From an uncultured Lachnospiraceae bacterium (GTDB lineage Bacteria > Bacillota > Clostridia > Lachnospirales > Lachnospiraceae), in assembly GCA_934394565.1 (NCBI GenBank), contig CAKRQV010000006.1, positions 62,001 to 126,000 on the forward strand: a stretch of 64,000 nt of DNA. Direction: 5' to 3'. The notes beneath the pieces are model-generated. The model had not been told where the DNA came from, made no database searches, and saw only the letters and a program-made list of their open reading frames with translations. This document shows, piece by piece, positions 8,390-16,728 of this stretch. Position numbers and translations under genes: made by a program. Numbering within the stretch: position 1 is the first letter of the stretch; every line of letters begins with the position of its first letter.

Positions 8390-8851
8390 TTATTCCTGCA
8401 TCCCGCTGGTTCTTAACGGCTCCATGCCATTCTTTTTCAATAAAGCGTTGGCATCAATGATGCTGCCCGGACGTTCGTTAAAAATGATCATCAGCAGGGC
8501 ATCCCGCGGCACCTTGGCATACAGCTGCGGCATCTCATATTTCCGCAAGGCTTTTTGCGTCTCCTCCAGCGTACATTCCGCCGCATAACAGATCCGCAGG
8601 ATCACGTCCCTCTGTTTCGTATGTTTTTCACCTGATAACAGCTTGTATCCATAGCGTTCCGGGATATCCGCCAGAAGAAAGACCTTTTGCTGTGTCAGCT
8701 TCTTTTCTCTGAGCAGTTCTTTGATATATACAGAAAAAGAATCCATATCCATATTCATGTGGTCTTTATTTTCATGGTAAAATTTTTCAAAGTCACTGAC
8801 ATGTGTACTGCCCAATGCATTTTCCAGTTCTTTTGTGCTTTTTTTACTCAT
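8390..8851 (-). CDS. HTH regulator divergent from the Ser/Thr kinase
   Basis: A 153-residue protein with an XRE-like helix-turn-helix (about 35-85; LLREKKLTQQKVFLLADIPERYGYKLLSGEK). A C-terminal helical part (about 85-150) ends in a segment typical of proteins that accompany bacterial kinases. The N-terminal 35 residues are polar. The ATG at 8851 has a GGGAGAAG site. Its start is 55 bases from that of the kinase on the opposite strand, so both promoters must overlap and cross-regulation is likely. No DNA target is known. Assignment to HTH is fairly firm; the link to the kinase rests on gene order. Confidence 0.75.
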   Translation of the reverse strand: MSKKSTKELENALGSTHVSDFEKFYHENKDHMNMDMDSFSVYIKELLREKKLTQQKVFLLADIPERYGYKLLSGEKHTKQRDVILRICYAAECTLEETQKALRKYEMPQLYAKVPRDALLMIIFNERPGSIIDANALLKKNGMEPLRTSGMQE

Positions 8852-8906
8852 TTGCTTCTCCCATCTGCTATAATACTAACCAACCTATCACGAAAGGAAT
8901 GATAAT

Positions 8907-10016
8907 TTGGATATTGCAAAGCGCCTTGCGCTGTCCTATTACAAAACGATTGCTGTGCTTGATGCACCACACCAGGTCAGTCTGGTCCAGCACCAGGACA
9001 CACGGAAAATATATGTCAAAAAAATATTACAGGTATATCATCTACCTGTTTATGAATATCTGGCCGCTCATCCCATTTTCGGAGTTCCCCGCATCATCGA
9101 CTATATGGAAGAGCAAAACCAGCTGACCGTCATCGAAGAATATATCTCCGGCGATACATTGCAGTCAAAACTGGATGATCATGCCATTACCATTAATGCC
9201 GCCAGACACTATATGCTGGAGCTGTGCGATATTCTGCAACAGCTGCACAGCCTGGATCCCCCTGTCGTTCACCGGGATATCAAGCCCTCAAATATTATGA
9301 TTACCAGCTGTGACCATGTTGTCCTGCTGGATTTTAATGCCGCCAAATATTATACGGAAAACGCAGATTCTGATACCACGCTGCTGGGAACACAGGGCTA
9401 TGCTGCACCGGAGCAATATGGTTTTGGCTCCTCTTCCCCGCGCACTGATATCTATGCGGTCGGTGTCCTCCTGCAGGAGATATGCCACATACTCTCGGAT
9501 GCCGCCAGTGCCTTTGCACAGATAGCCGAAAAATGTATGCATATGGATCCGAAGGATCGCTTTTCTTCTGTTGCGGAGCTGAAAACCGCCCTTCTCTGTA
9601 CGGATTCCCATTCCGGATCCGCTCTGCAAGGCGCTGCTGCTGCCGGCAAAACAGCCACTGGCAAACGGTTCTTCCTTCCTCCCGGCTTTCGTACCGGTGT
9701 TCTTTGGAAGAAAATCCTTGCTGTTATCAGCTACACCTTCTTAATCTGGCTGTCACTCACGATTGTCATACGGGATGTTGCAGGAAACAACCTCGCAGCT
9801 GGTCCGCAATGGCTGGAACGGATTTTCTTACTGCTTATGGGCCTGGCTGTGATCTGCTTTACATGTGACTATCTGCATATACAACGTGTCTTTCATCTGG
9901 AGCGCATAAAACAGCCGGTTCTTAGATGGCTTTGTATCGTTGGTATTGATACAGGTATTCTGTTTGTTCTGACACTTTTCATGATCGTATCAGAGTCTCT
10001 GCTTTTTCACGGCTGA
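8907..10016 (+). CDS. Membrane-bound Hanks-type Ser/Thr protein kinase
   Basis: A 369-residue kinase. It has a candidate ATP-anchoring Lys (YVKK, 36-39), the catalytic loop VHRDIKPSN (Asp124, Asn129) and the activation segment end GTQGYAAPEQYG (161-172). The metal-binding motif is DFN (142-144) instead of DFG, and there is no normal glycine-rich loop near the N-terminus. The C-terminal part (from about 260) holds three membrane segments and no PASTA repeats, so it is not PrkC/PknB-like. The start is TTG at 8907, supported by AAAGGA at 8893-8898; the nearby ATG at 8899 is out of frame. No PP2C-type phosphatase gene is next to it. Confidence 0.88.
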   Translation: MDIAKRLALSYYKTIAVLDAPHQVSLVQHQDTRKIYVKKILQVYHLPVYEYLAAHPIFGVPRIIDYMEEQNQLTVIEEYISGDTLQSKLDDHAITINAARHYMLELCDILQQLHSLDPPVVHRDIKPSNIMITSCDHVVLLDFNAAKYYTENADSDTTLLGTQGYAAPEQYGFGSSSPRTDIYAVGVLLQEICHILSDAASAFAQIAEKCMHMDPKDRFSSVAELKTALLCTDSHSGSALQGAAAAGKTATGKRFFLPPGFRTGVLWKKILAVISYTFLIWLSLTIVIRDVAGNNLAAGPQWLERIFLLLMGLAVICFTCDYLHIQRVFHLERIKQPVLRWLCIVGIDTGILFVLTLFMIVSESLLFHG

Positions 10017-10519
10017 TGCTATTATAGCATTTATCTTTTCCGTTCGTTGCCACCACAGTGGTGGCAATTTACAGGTAATTTACCGAAATATTTGTTTATT
10101 TGCAAATACATATTTTTTTGCTTCTATAATTATCTGCAGGAAACAACTTCTTTTTCCTGTGCTACATCATAAAGAGGCTGCACTGTCTTTTCTTTACAGT
10201 AAAAATTTCCCGCTGTATTCCAAGTGGATATGGAATACAGCGGGAAATTTAGTTTATTCAACGGTTTATTTCTTGAATTTCTGGCAGAGTTGTTTTGCCA
10301 TAGGAATTGCAGGCTATCAGGTAGATTTCTCCGGGCTGCATGAAATTTGTCACACCGTCTATGTAGATGTTCCAATCTGACCATTCAAAGCCGGGCACAG
10401 CTTCGTCGATCCAGACTTTCAAAGGCCAGCAACAGCGCATGCCCTCCGGCTATGCTGTAGGTTCTCTGATCAAAAAAGCTGCGAATCAGATATCATTTGT
10501 GGGAAAGGAGGGGATTTTG
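10017..10519. other. 500-bp stretch without a clear gene; two hairpins
   Basis: No convincing gene. It holds a 21-base hyphenated palindrome (TTGCCACCAC / GTGGTGGCAA, 10047-10067), which may end the kinase transcript. It also holds a 19-bp perfect inverted repeat with a 10-base loop (10203-10221 / 10232-10250). A 60-codon minus-strand frame (10258-10440) overlaps the right part but lacks a ribosome site and any family signature. Confidence 0.6.
10203..10250. repeat. Perfect 19-bp inverted repeat hairpin
   Basis: AAATTTCCCGCTGTATTCC (10203-10221) is exactly complementary to 10232-10250, with a 10-base loop between. No long U-tract follows on either strand, so it is not an ordinary terminator. 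It may be a small mobile hairpin or an RNA structure upstream of the holin-like gene. Confidence 0.7.
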
Positions 10520-10615
10520 ATGACACTGGATGAAATGATTGCTGTTATCAGCTTATGCATTACGGTTTTTAGCCTCGGCTACACCCTCGGTTCAGACCAT
10601 CACGTACGAAAATAG
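10520..10615 (+). CDS. Putative holin-like toxin peptide (31 aa)
   Basis: A 31-residue peptide starting MTLDEMIAVI, with one hydrophobic membrane-spanning stretch (about residues 6-23) and a short charged tail (SDHHVRK). It has an excellent ribosome site (AAAGGAGGGG, 10504-10513) and a terminator that begins within its stop codon. Short membrane peptides with this Met-Thr-x-x-Glu start are annotated in Firmicutes as putative holin-like toxins. They are thought to be type I toxins controlled by antisense RNA. No antisense gene was proven here. Confidence 0.65.
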   Translation: MTLDEMIAVISLCITVFSLGYTLGSDHHVRK

Positions 10616-10648
10616 CCGCCCTGCCCTCGCAAAGCTGGCGACTATTTT
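10609..10648 (+). terminator. Terminator of the holin-like gene
   Basis: Arms of 12 bases (10609-10620 and 10637-10648; AAAATAGCCGCC against GGCGACTATTTT, one mismatch) around a 16-base loop. It starts inside the last codons of the 31-residue gene. A closely related hairpin lies at 7471-7515. Confidence 0.75.
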
Positions 10649-10815
10649 CGTTCACAAGTGAAGGACTAACCGTCTATCGGCAGTACCTTTTGTAGTTGTA
10701 TACTAACACTCTATCCTTACTTAGTCAATAGTTTTATATACTTAAAGGCAACTTTTTAAACTTGTTTTTCTGGATTTTTTATGAAATTACAAACATCTCA
10801 ACTGTATGCTCTTCT

Positions 10816-12294
10816 TTACATAAATGGATTCTCTGTCGGATATCTTACACCCTTCGGCTGGTTGTAACCGATCTCTTCCGGTGCTACACCGAGCATCTTG
10901 AATACCTCAAACAGGGTCTTGCCGTGATGTCCGAAAGCAACAGCGCCATGATGCGGATAGTTCTTCTCTACCAGCACGTGACGGTAGAAACGAGCCATCT
11001 CCGGAATAGCAAAGATACCGATGGCACCGAAGGAACGTGTAGCTACCGGCAGTACCTCGCCGTTGGCAACATAAGCTCTTAAGATACCGTCAGCTGTGCT
11101 CTGCAGACGGAAGAAGGTGATGTCACCCGGTACGATATCTCCCTCAAGAGTACCGTTTGTTACCTCTACCGGAAGACTTCTGGCCATGATCATCTGGTTC
11201 TTCATCTCATGGAAAGCCAGTTTCTTGGAGCAGGTATTACCGCAGTGGAAGCCCATAAAGGTTTCTTCCTGCTCGTAGTTGAATTTACCCTTGATATCTT
11301 CTTCATAGATGGACTTGGTTACAGTATTGTTGATATCCAGCAGTGTTACAATATCATCGCTGACACACTGGCCAATGTACTCGGAAAGTGTTCCGTAGAT
11401 ATCTACCTCGCAGGATACCGGGATACCCTTGCCAGCCAGCCGGCTGTTGACATAACACGGAACGAACCCGAACTGTGTCTGGAATGCCGGCCAGCATTTA
11501 CCTGTCAGTGTGACATATTTACGATAGCCTCTGTGTGCCTCAACCCAGTCAAGCAGTGTGATCTCGTACTGTGCCAGCTTTTCCAGTACTTCCGGTTTCT
11601 TGTTTCCTGCGCCCAGCTCTTCTGCCATCTCTTTGGCAACGTCTGCGATACGCGGATCACCGGCATGTTTATTGTAAGCTTCAAACAGATCCAGCTCGGA
11701 GTTTTCTTCAATCTCTACGCCCAGATTATACAGCTGCTTGATCGGTGCGTTGCAGGCCAGGAAGTTCTGCGGACGCGGTCCGAAGGAAATGATCTTTAAG
11801 TTCTGCAGAGCATCTACCGTACGTGCGATCGGAATAAATTCATGGATTCTGTCTGCCAGGTTAGCTGCTGTTCCTACCGGATGCTCCGGGATATACGCTT
11901 TGACATTTCTCAGAGCCAGATTGTAGCTTGCATTTAACAGACCACAGTAAGCATCCCCACGACCCTGTACCAGATCCTCTTCCTCGGCTGCAGCAACAAA
12001 CATCTTCGGTCCATCAAAGTGTTTAGCCAGCAGTGTCTCGGAGATCTCCGGACCAAAGTTGCCAAGATATACGCACAGTGCGTTACATCCGGCTTTCTTG
12101 ATATCCTCCAGAGCCTGTACCATGTGGATCTCGCTCTCTACGATACAGACCGGACATTCGTAGATATCCTCTGCGTCATATTTTGCTTTGTAAGCTTCTA
12201 CCAGAGCTTTTCTTCTGTTAACGGAAAGAGATTCCGGGAAACAGTCGCGGCTGACAGCCACGATACCGATCTTAATTTTCGGCATGTTATTCAT
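10816..12294 (-). CDS. L-arabinose/L-fucose-isomerase-family sugar isomerase
   Basis: Predicted cytoplasmic aldose-ketose isomerase. It is 492 residues long, like AraA (about 500) and shorter than FucI (about 590). Recognised parts are the N-terminal KIGIVAVSRDCFPES, the CVYLGNFGPE segment, a central NSRLAGKGIPVSCEVDIYG block and the C-terminal HHGAVAFGHHGK, with Glu and His residues that would bind the metal. The ATG at 12294 has a strong TAGGAGG. The xylulokinase-type kinase lies just upstream and the mutarotase beyond it, so a pentose or deoxyhexose route is likely. Which sugar is used (D-xylose, L-arabinose, L-fucose or other) cannot be decided; no classical XylA or AraB/AraD is nearby. 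Confidence 0.8.
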   Translation of the reverse strand: MNNMPKIKIGIVAVSRDCFPESLSVNRRKALVEAYKAKYDAEDIYECPVCIVESEIHMVQALEDIKKAGCNALCVYLGNFGPEISETLLAKHFDGPKMFVAAAEEEDLVQGRGDAYCGLLNASYNLALRNVKAYIPEHPVGTAANLADRIHEFIPIARTVDALQNLKIISFGPRPQNFLACNAPIKQLYNLGVEIEENSELDLFEAYNKHAGDPRIADVAKEMAEELGAGNKKPEVLEKLAQYEITLLDWVEAHRGYRKYVTLTGKCWPAFQTQFGFVPCYVNSRLAGKGIPVSCEVDIYGTLSEYIGQCVSDDIVTLLDINNTVTKSIYEEDIKGKFNYEQEETFMGFHCGNTCSKKLAFHEMKNQMIMARSLPVEVTNGTLEGDIVPGDITFFRLQSTADGILRAYVANGEVLPVATRSFGAIGIFAIPEMARFYRHVLVEKNYPHHGAVAFGHHGKTLFEVFKMLGVAPEEIGYNQPKGVRYPTENPFM

Positions 12295-12330
12295 AGTCGT
12301 ATCCTCCTAAAAATATGTATATATTTTGCA

Positions 12331-12389
12331 GAGCCGGGCAGGAGACTTCGCTATGCCATATGCTGCACAGCTTCGTTCCTGCCTTGCTC
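12331..12389 (-). other. Intercistronic hairpin between kinase and isomerase genes
   Basis: GAGC..GGCAGGA (12331-12343) pairs with TCCTGCC..GCTC (12377-12389), with symmetric 2-base internal loops. It lies in the 211-base gap before the isomerase gene. On the minus strand no U-tract follows, so it may protect or regulate the downstream message rather than end it. Confidence 0.5.
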
Positions 12390-12505
12390 TTTTGTTACCG
12401 TATATGGATATAGCCGTTACTTTTTACTCAAATGCATGTTTTTCTGCCACATCGCATACCCGCTTTCAGTGAACGCTGAAAGACAAAATCTGCTATACTC
12501 TGTGC

Positions 12506-13978
12506 TTAGATTGTTACTGTGTCAAACAGTCCTTTAACTGTCGGGTAAATCTGGGCAAATTTCTGATATCTGTCTTCATATTTGGCCACCAGTTCCGGAT
12601 CCGGCTCGATCGTCTCCACAACGTGTACGATCTTAGCTGCCGCATCTTCTACGGAATCATATACTCCACAGGCAACAGCTGCCAGCATAGCGCCACCCAT
12701 GCCCGGGCCTTCCTCTGCCTCGATGATATCCACTTTCAGGTTCAGCACATTGGCAATGATCTTACGCCACAGCGGACTCTTGGCTCCACCACCGCAGATC
12801 TTGGTACGCGTGATGTTGATCCCAAGCTTTCTTGCGACCTCCAGAGAATCACGCAGCGCAAAGGCTACACCCTCCAGAACTGCCTGCGTCATATCTGCAC
12901 GGCTCGTATCCATCGTCATACCGATAAATGTACCTCTGGCCAACGGATTATTATGCGGGGAACGCTCGCCCATCAGATACGGCAGGAAGAATACATGGTT
13001 CTCACCAAGCTTTGTAATACCTTTCTGCTCACCGGCGAAATCCTTTGTACCGATGATTTCTTCCATCCACCATTTATTGCAGGATGCAGCGGAAAGCATA
13101 CAGCCCATCAGATGATAATGTCCGTCCGCATGTGCAAAGGCATGCAGCGCATTGTTCTCGTCTACACCAAATTTCTCACTGGAAATAAATACCGTACCAC
13201 TGGTTCCCAGGGAGATCGTACACTGACCATCACCGACTGTACCTGTACCGACTGCACCGGCGGCATTGTCACCTGCACCGGCAGCGATCTTTACAGTATC
13301 CTTCATACCAAACTCTTTGGCCAGCTCCGGCTTTAATGTACCGACAACCTCGTAGCTCTCAAAAAGCTTCGGCATCTGTTCTTCCTTCACATCACAGATC
13401 TCAAGCATTTCCTTCGACCAGCAGCGGTTCTTTACATCTAAAAGCAGCATACCGGACGCATCGGAATAGTCACAGCAATGTGTACCGGACAGCTTGTAAG
13501 CAATATAATCCTTCGGCAGCATGATCTTTTTGATCCGTGCAAAATTCTCCGGCTCGTTTTCCTTTACCCAGAGAAGCTTCGGTGCCGTAAATCCGGCAAA
13601 TGCGATATTGGCTGTATACTCGGACAGCTTGTCCTTGCCGATCTCATTGTTCAGGTAATCCACCTGCTTCTGTGTACGACCGTCGTTCCAGAGGATCGCC
13701 GGACGGATCACCTCGTCATTCTCATCCAGAATAACGAGACCATGCATCTGACCGCCAAAGCTGATACCGCCAACCTCAGCCGCATCAATGCTGCCAAGCA
13801 ATTCCTTTAATCCATCACATACCGCACTCCACCAGTCCTCCGGCTTCTGCTCCGACCAGCCCGGCTGCGGGAAATACAGCGGATACTCTCTCGAAACACT
13901 GCCACAGATCTTTCCTGCATCATCCATCAACAGCAGCTTCACAGCCGAAGTACCCAGATCCACTCCGATAAAATACAT
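12506..13978 (-). CDS. xylB: Xylulokinase-type FGGY carbohydrate kinase
   Basis: ATP-dependent phosphorylation of a ketose, most likely D-xylulose to D-xylulose 5-phosphate. The 490-residue protein starts MYFIGVDLGTSAVK, the ATP-binding beginning of the FGGY fold. It carries GGISFGGQMHG, AILWNDGRT, the GAGDNAAGAVGTG loop, LGTSGTVF and the C-terminal ICGGGAKSPLWRKI signature. The ATG at 13978 is preceded by AAGGAGGA; the longer frame to 14014 lacks support. It is followed by the isomerase gene and preceded by the mutarotase, giving a plausible mutarotation-isomerisation-phosphorylation route. Confidence 0.9.
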   Translation of the reverse strand: MYFIGVDLGTSAVKLLLMDDAGKICGSVSREYPLYFPQPGWSEQKPEDWWSAVCDGLKELLGSIDAAEVGGISFGGQMHGLVILDENDEVIRPAILWNDGRTQKQVDYLNNEIGKDKLSEYTANIAFAGFTAPKLLWVKENEPENFARIKKIMLPKDYIAYKLSGTHCCDYSDASGMLLLDVKNRCWSKEMLEICDVKEEQMPKLFESYEVVGTLKPELAKEFGMKDTVKIAAGAGDNAAGAVGTGTVGDGQCTISLGTSGTVFISSEKFGVDENNALHAFAHADGHYHLMGCMLSAASCNKWWMEEIIGTKDFAGEQKGITKLGENHVFFLPYLMGERSPHNNPLARGTFIGMTMDTSRADMTQAVLEGVAFALRDSLEVARKLGINITRTKICGGGAKSPLWRKIIANVLNLKVDIIEAEEGPGMGGAMLAAVACGVYDSVEDAAAKIVHVVETIEPDPELVAKYEDRYQKFAQIYPTVKGLFDTVTI

Positions 13979-13993
13979 ATCGTCCTCCTTAAT

Positions 13994-14007
13994 CGTGCAC
14001 GTGCACG
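13994..14007. promoter_or_regulatory. 14-bp palindrome upstream of xylB
   Basis: CGTGCACGTGCACG is a perfect palindrome lying just upstream of the xylB ribosome site. The position fits an operator for a sugar-responsive repressor, but the regulator is not encoded nearby. Confidence 0.4.
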
Positions 14008-14172
14008 CAATCATCTAAACTTACAGATATTATAGATTTATTCCTGCACAAATTCAACAGACAATCCCGGTATTTTCTGCTTTTGTACATCTTTCACAGA
14101 TTATCTGTCTATATTTTAGTGATTCCGTTTCTTGACACTCATTTCGTGTCCGTTCCCGTAGAATGGATGTCA

Positions 14173-14206
14173 GAAAATATGCCCGCACAGTGCTGGGCAT
14201 ATTTTC
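14173..14206 (-). terminator. Terminator after the mutarotase gene
   Basis: Perfect 12-bp stem GAAAATATGCCC / GGGCATATTTTC with a 10-base loop, 11 bases beyond the mutarotase stop. The U-rich end is part of the stem. It separates galM from xylB, so the two may be only partly co-transcribed. Confidence 0.75.
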
Positions 14207-14216
14207 ATCTACTTTA

Positions 14217-15263
14217 CTATCTCACCGTAAATTTGAAGATTGTCTCCGTATCGTACGGCTCTCCTGCTTCATACACAATATCCGGAAAATGCGTATAATG
14301 CACTGCGTCCGGATATCCCTGCGTCTCAAAGCAGTAACCACTTCTCTTATGATATACCGCACCGGCCTTGCCTTTCGTACCGTCTCCTACAAAATTCCCG
14401 GTATAAAACTGCATACCCGGCTGATCCGTATAGATTTCCATTCCGATGCCCGTCTCCGGCGCATAGGCCTTACCGACCAGACGGATTTCACCCGTATATG
14501 CATCCAACACATAATTGTGATCATAGCCACCGGCCCGTTTCATCTGTATATTGTCCGCATCAATCGCATCCCCGATCTTATGCTGCATAGTAAAATCCAA
14601 CGGCGTTTCTTTCACAGTAACAATATTTCCATTCGGATAAACTTCATCATTGATCTCCGTAAAGAACTGTGCACCAAGCATCACTTCCTGATCACCAATA
14701 TTGTCCTGATCATGTCCCTGCAGATTAAAATAGGTATGGTTCGTCATATTGATTGGCGTCGCATCATCCGAAATGGCAAAATACCGGATATGCAGCCCGT
14801 TTTCCTCGTCCAGGGAATACGTCACGATGATATCCAGCGCTCCCGGAAATCCCTGATCTTTATCCGGGCTGTGCAGGGAAAACGCAATCGCACATTCCTC
14901 TTCCCGCACCTCGTAGTGCCACATTCTCTTATGATACCCATGGAATCCACCATGCAGACACTGTTTTCCATCGTTGGCATCCAGCGCATAGCTTTGTCCG
15001 TCTATCACAAACTTTGCGCCTGCAATACGGTTGCCCACACGGCCGATCGTTGCGCCGAAGGCATTCGTGTCCGTCTCATAGCCAGCCACATTGTCATACC
15101 CCAGCACAACATCCACCAGCCGCCCGTCCCGGTCCGGCACCTGCAAAGACACGATAGCTGCGCCAAAATCCGTCATCGACAGACGCATGCCATTCTTATT
15201 TTCAATCGTAAGCAGACTCGCCTGCGTACCGTCCTGCAATTTACCAAATTCCTGTATCTCCAT
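14217..15263 (-). CDS. galM: Aldose 1-epimerase (mutarotase)
   Basis: Interconverts alpha and beta anomers of aldoses in the cytoplasm. The 348-residue protein has the family hallmarks: the NRIAGAKF segment, CLHGGFHGYHKR with the catalytic-site His, NHTYFNLQG with the second His, PGMQFYTGNFVGDG and the GYCFETQGYPDA block holding the catalytic Glu. The start at 15263 is set by AGGAGG just upstream (longer frame to 15284 rejected). It is separated from xylB by a terminator-like hairpin but points the same way, and probably feeds the isomerase/kinase pathway. Confidence 0.93.
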   Translation of the reverse strand: MEIQEFGKLQDGTQASLLTIENKNGMRLSMTDFGAAIVSLQVPDRDGRLVDVVLGYDNVAGYETDTNAFGATIGRVGNRIAGAKFVIDGQSYALDANDGKQCLHGGFHGYHKRMWHYEVREEECAIAFSLHSPDKDQGFPGALDIIVTYSLDEENGLHIRYFAISDDATPINMTNHTYFNLQGHDQDNIGDQEVMLGAQFFTEINDEVYPNGNIVTVKETPLDFTMQHKIGDAIDADNIQMKRAGGYDHNYVLDAYTGEIRLVGKAYAPETGIGMEIYTDQPGMQFYTGNFVGDGTKGKAGAVYHKRSGYCFETQGYPDAVHYTHFPDIVYEAGEPYDTETIFKFTVR

Positions 15264-15590
15264 TAGAAAACCTCCTGTTCCCACAATAGCTTTTTATGCC
15301 ATCTTTCTTTTGAACATCGTAGCATAGCCACTACCCTCACGCAATCCAAAAATCTCCCTGTTTTCTTATGCATATTTTCGTTCAAATCCCCCTTGCCACT
15401 TTCCATTTGTTTTCTGATCAGCTTTTCTGTCACTTAAAGCATACTTTCAAAAAATATATTTTCTGCAAATGTAACCTTTTTCTCTCTGCATTCGTGTTAT
15501 AGTTGAAAGGCCTTTCAAAGAGCTTTGTAAAAAACTGCCACTAAACAGTTTTACAAAACAAAAGAACGATAAGAAACTGAGGGATCACTC
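15264..15590. promoter_or_regulatory. Intergenic region with two dyads before the sigma gene
   Basis: This 327-base divergent gap has no gene. Ahead of the sigma gene lie a perfect 16-bp palindrome, TTGAAAGGCCTTTCAA (15503-15518), and a stem-loop (15524-15537 / 15546-15557; TTTGTAA...CAGTTTTACAAA). The palindrome could be an operator, and the stem-loop could lie in the 5' leader of the sigma-factor mRNA. Confidence 0.45.
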
Positions 15591-16073
15591 ATGCGACAAC
15601 CCGTAGAACAGCTGATGAAAGCGTACCAGTCCCACCTCTTTGTGGCCGCCTTCAACGTATGTAAGGACGCCGAGGACGCCAAAGATGTGGTGCAGGATAC
15701 CTTTATTCAGTACCATACATCCACAAAAGACTTTACCGATGAACAGCACATCCGTGCATGGCTGTTTCGCGTAGCGCTCAATCGCGCAAAAGATATTAAC
15801 CGGTCTTTCTGGCGAAAGCATAAGGTTTCGCTGGAGGACTACACGGAAACGCTGCCCTTTGCGGAGCCTGCAGACCACGACCTTTTCGATGCCGTGATGC
15901 AACTTCCGGAAAAATACCGCATCGTTATCCACCTGTTCTATTATGAAGATTACCGCATACACGAAATCGCCGATATTTTAAAAATCAGCGAAAGCAACGT
16001 GAAAGTCCGACTGTCCAGAGGACGCACACTCTTAAAGGATGTATTAAAGGAGGAATGGTCAGATGACGAATAA
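15591..16073 (+). CDS. ECF-type RNA polymerase sigma factor
   Basis: A 160-residue sigma-70-family factor of extracytoplasmic-function type. Region 2 is seen in the N-terminal half (CKDAEDAKDVVQDTFIQY, then HIRAWLFRVALNRAKDINR). Region 4, a helix-turn-helix, covers about 100-150 (LPEKYRIVIHLFYYEDY, IADILKISESNVKVRLSRGR). It overlaps the next gene by 11 bases, the usual layout of a sigma/anti-sigma pair. It directs RNA polymerase to a small regulon, probably including its own palindrome-bearing promoter. The inducing signal is unknown. Confidence 0.92.
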   Translation: MRQPVEQLMKAYQSHLFVAAFNVCKDAEDAKDVVQDTFIQYHTSTKDFTDEQHIRAWLFRVALNRAKDINRSFWRKHKVSLEDYTETLPFAEPADHDLFDAVMQLPEKYRIVIHLFYYEDYRIHEIADILKISESNVKVRLSRGRTLLKDVLKEEWSDDE

Positions 16074-16686
16074 AGAAAAATATAAGAGGACCTTCGATAC
16101 CCTGGCATCCTCCGAAAGATTCTTTTTGGAGGTAACCGAAATGAAAAAGGAAAATAAAACAAAACATGTATATAGCCGTATCGCAGCAGCCGCTGCCGCT
16201 TTTGTACTGGTCATCTCTGCCAGCACTGCTGCCTATGCTTCGGATCTGGGCGGCATCAAGACGATGTTTACTATGTGGATCAACGGCGAACAGCAGAACG
16301 CCACTGTGACTTCTTCCAGGGATCACGACTATGAATTCACCTACAAGGATGCCGATGGCAAAGATGTAACTGTCGGCGGCAGTGGCGTAACCACAGACGA
16401 AAATGGCAACGAACGACCGATGACCGCCAGCGAAATCGCCGAAACCTTCGGTGATACCGCTGTGGATCGTGATGATAACGGCAAAGTCTATCTGACGTAT
16501 AAAAATCTGAAATTCGACATCACCTCCGCTGTAAATGCCGGCAAAACAAAATTTGTCTTTACAGCTGATGGCAAAGAGCAGTACGTTACCATAGACGATA
16601 CAGCAAACGAAAGCATCGGCAGTTATTCCCTGTCCGATTGCGTCGGCCCGAATGAGGATGCTTCCGATTACGAAGCACTGAACTGA
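16063..16686 (+). CDS. Putative membrane anti-sigma factor
   Basis: A 207-residue protein coupled to the ECF sigma gene by an 11-base overlap. The short N-terminal part (1-38, MTNKEKYKRTFDTLASSERF) would be cytoplasmic and bind the sigma factor. One membrane segment covers about 39-58, and an external Asp/Gly/Thr-rich domain follows. Its ATG lies behind AGGAGG at a good spacing. No zinc-binding anti-sigma motif (HxxxCxxC) is present. The role is inferred from coupling and topology, as I do not recognise the external domain. Confidence 0.7.
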   Translation: MTNKEKYKRTFDTLASSERFFLEVTEMKKENKTKHVYSRIAAAAAAFVLVISASTAAYASDLGGIKTMFTMWINGEQQNATVTSSRDHDYEFTYKDADGKDVTVGGSGVTTDENGNERPMTASEIAETFGDTAVDRDDNGKVYLTYKNLKFDITSAVNAGKTKFVFTADGKEQYVTIDDTANESIGSYSLSDCVGPNEDASDYEALN

Positions 16687-16728
16687 AACGCACCCAGTCT
16701 GAACTGGTATTACAGACTGACAAATACA

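Noticed and set aside
8803..9126. ATG at 8899 as alternative start of a gene overlapping the kinase
   Set aside because: It opens a different frame without similarity; the kinase frame starts with TTG at 8907 behind the same ribosome site.
10258..10440. 60-codon minus-strand frame between kinase and isomerase genes
   Set aside because: Readable sequence with acidic and aromatic residues, but no ribosome site or known family. It overlaps the upstream region of the holin-like gene. It may be a relic, but I cannot support it as a gene.
14163..15266. 367-codon plus-strand frame covering the mutarotase gene
   Set aside because: Fully antisense to a clear galM with strong family motifs; the translated sequence resembles nothing.
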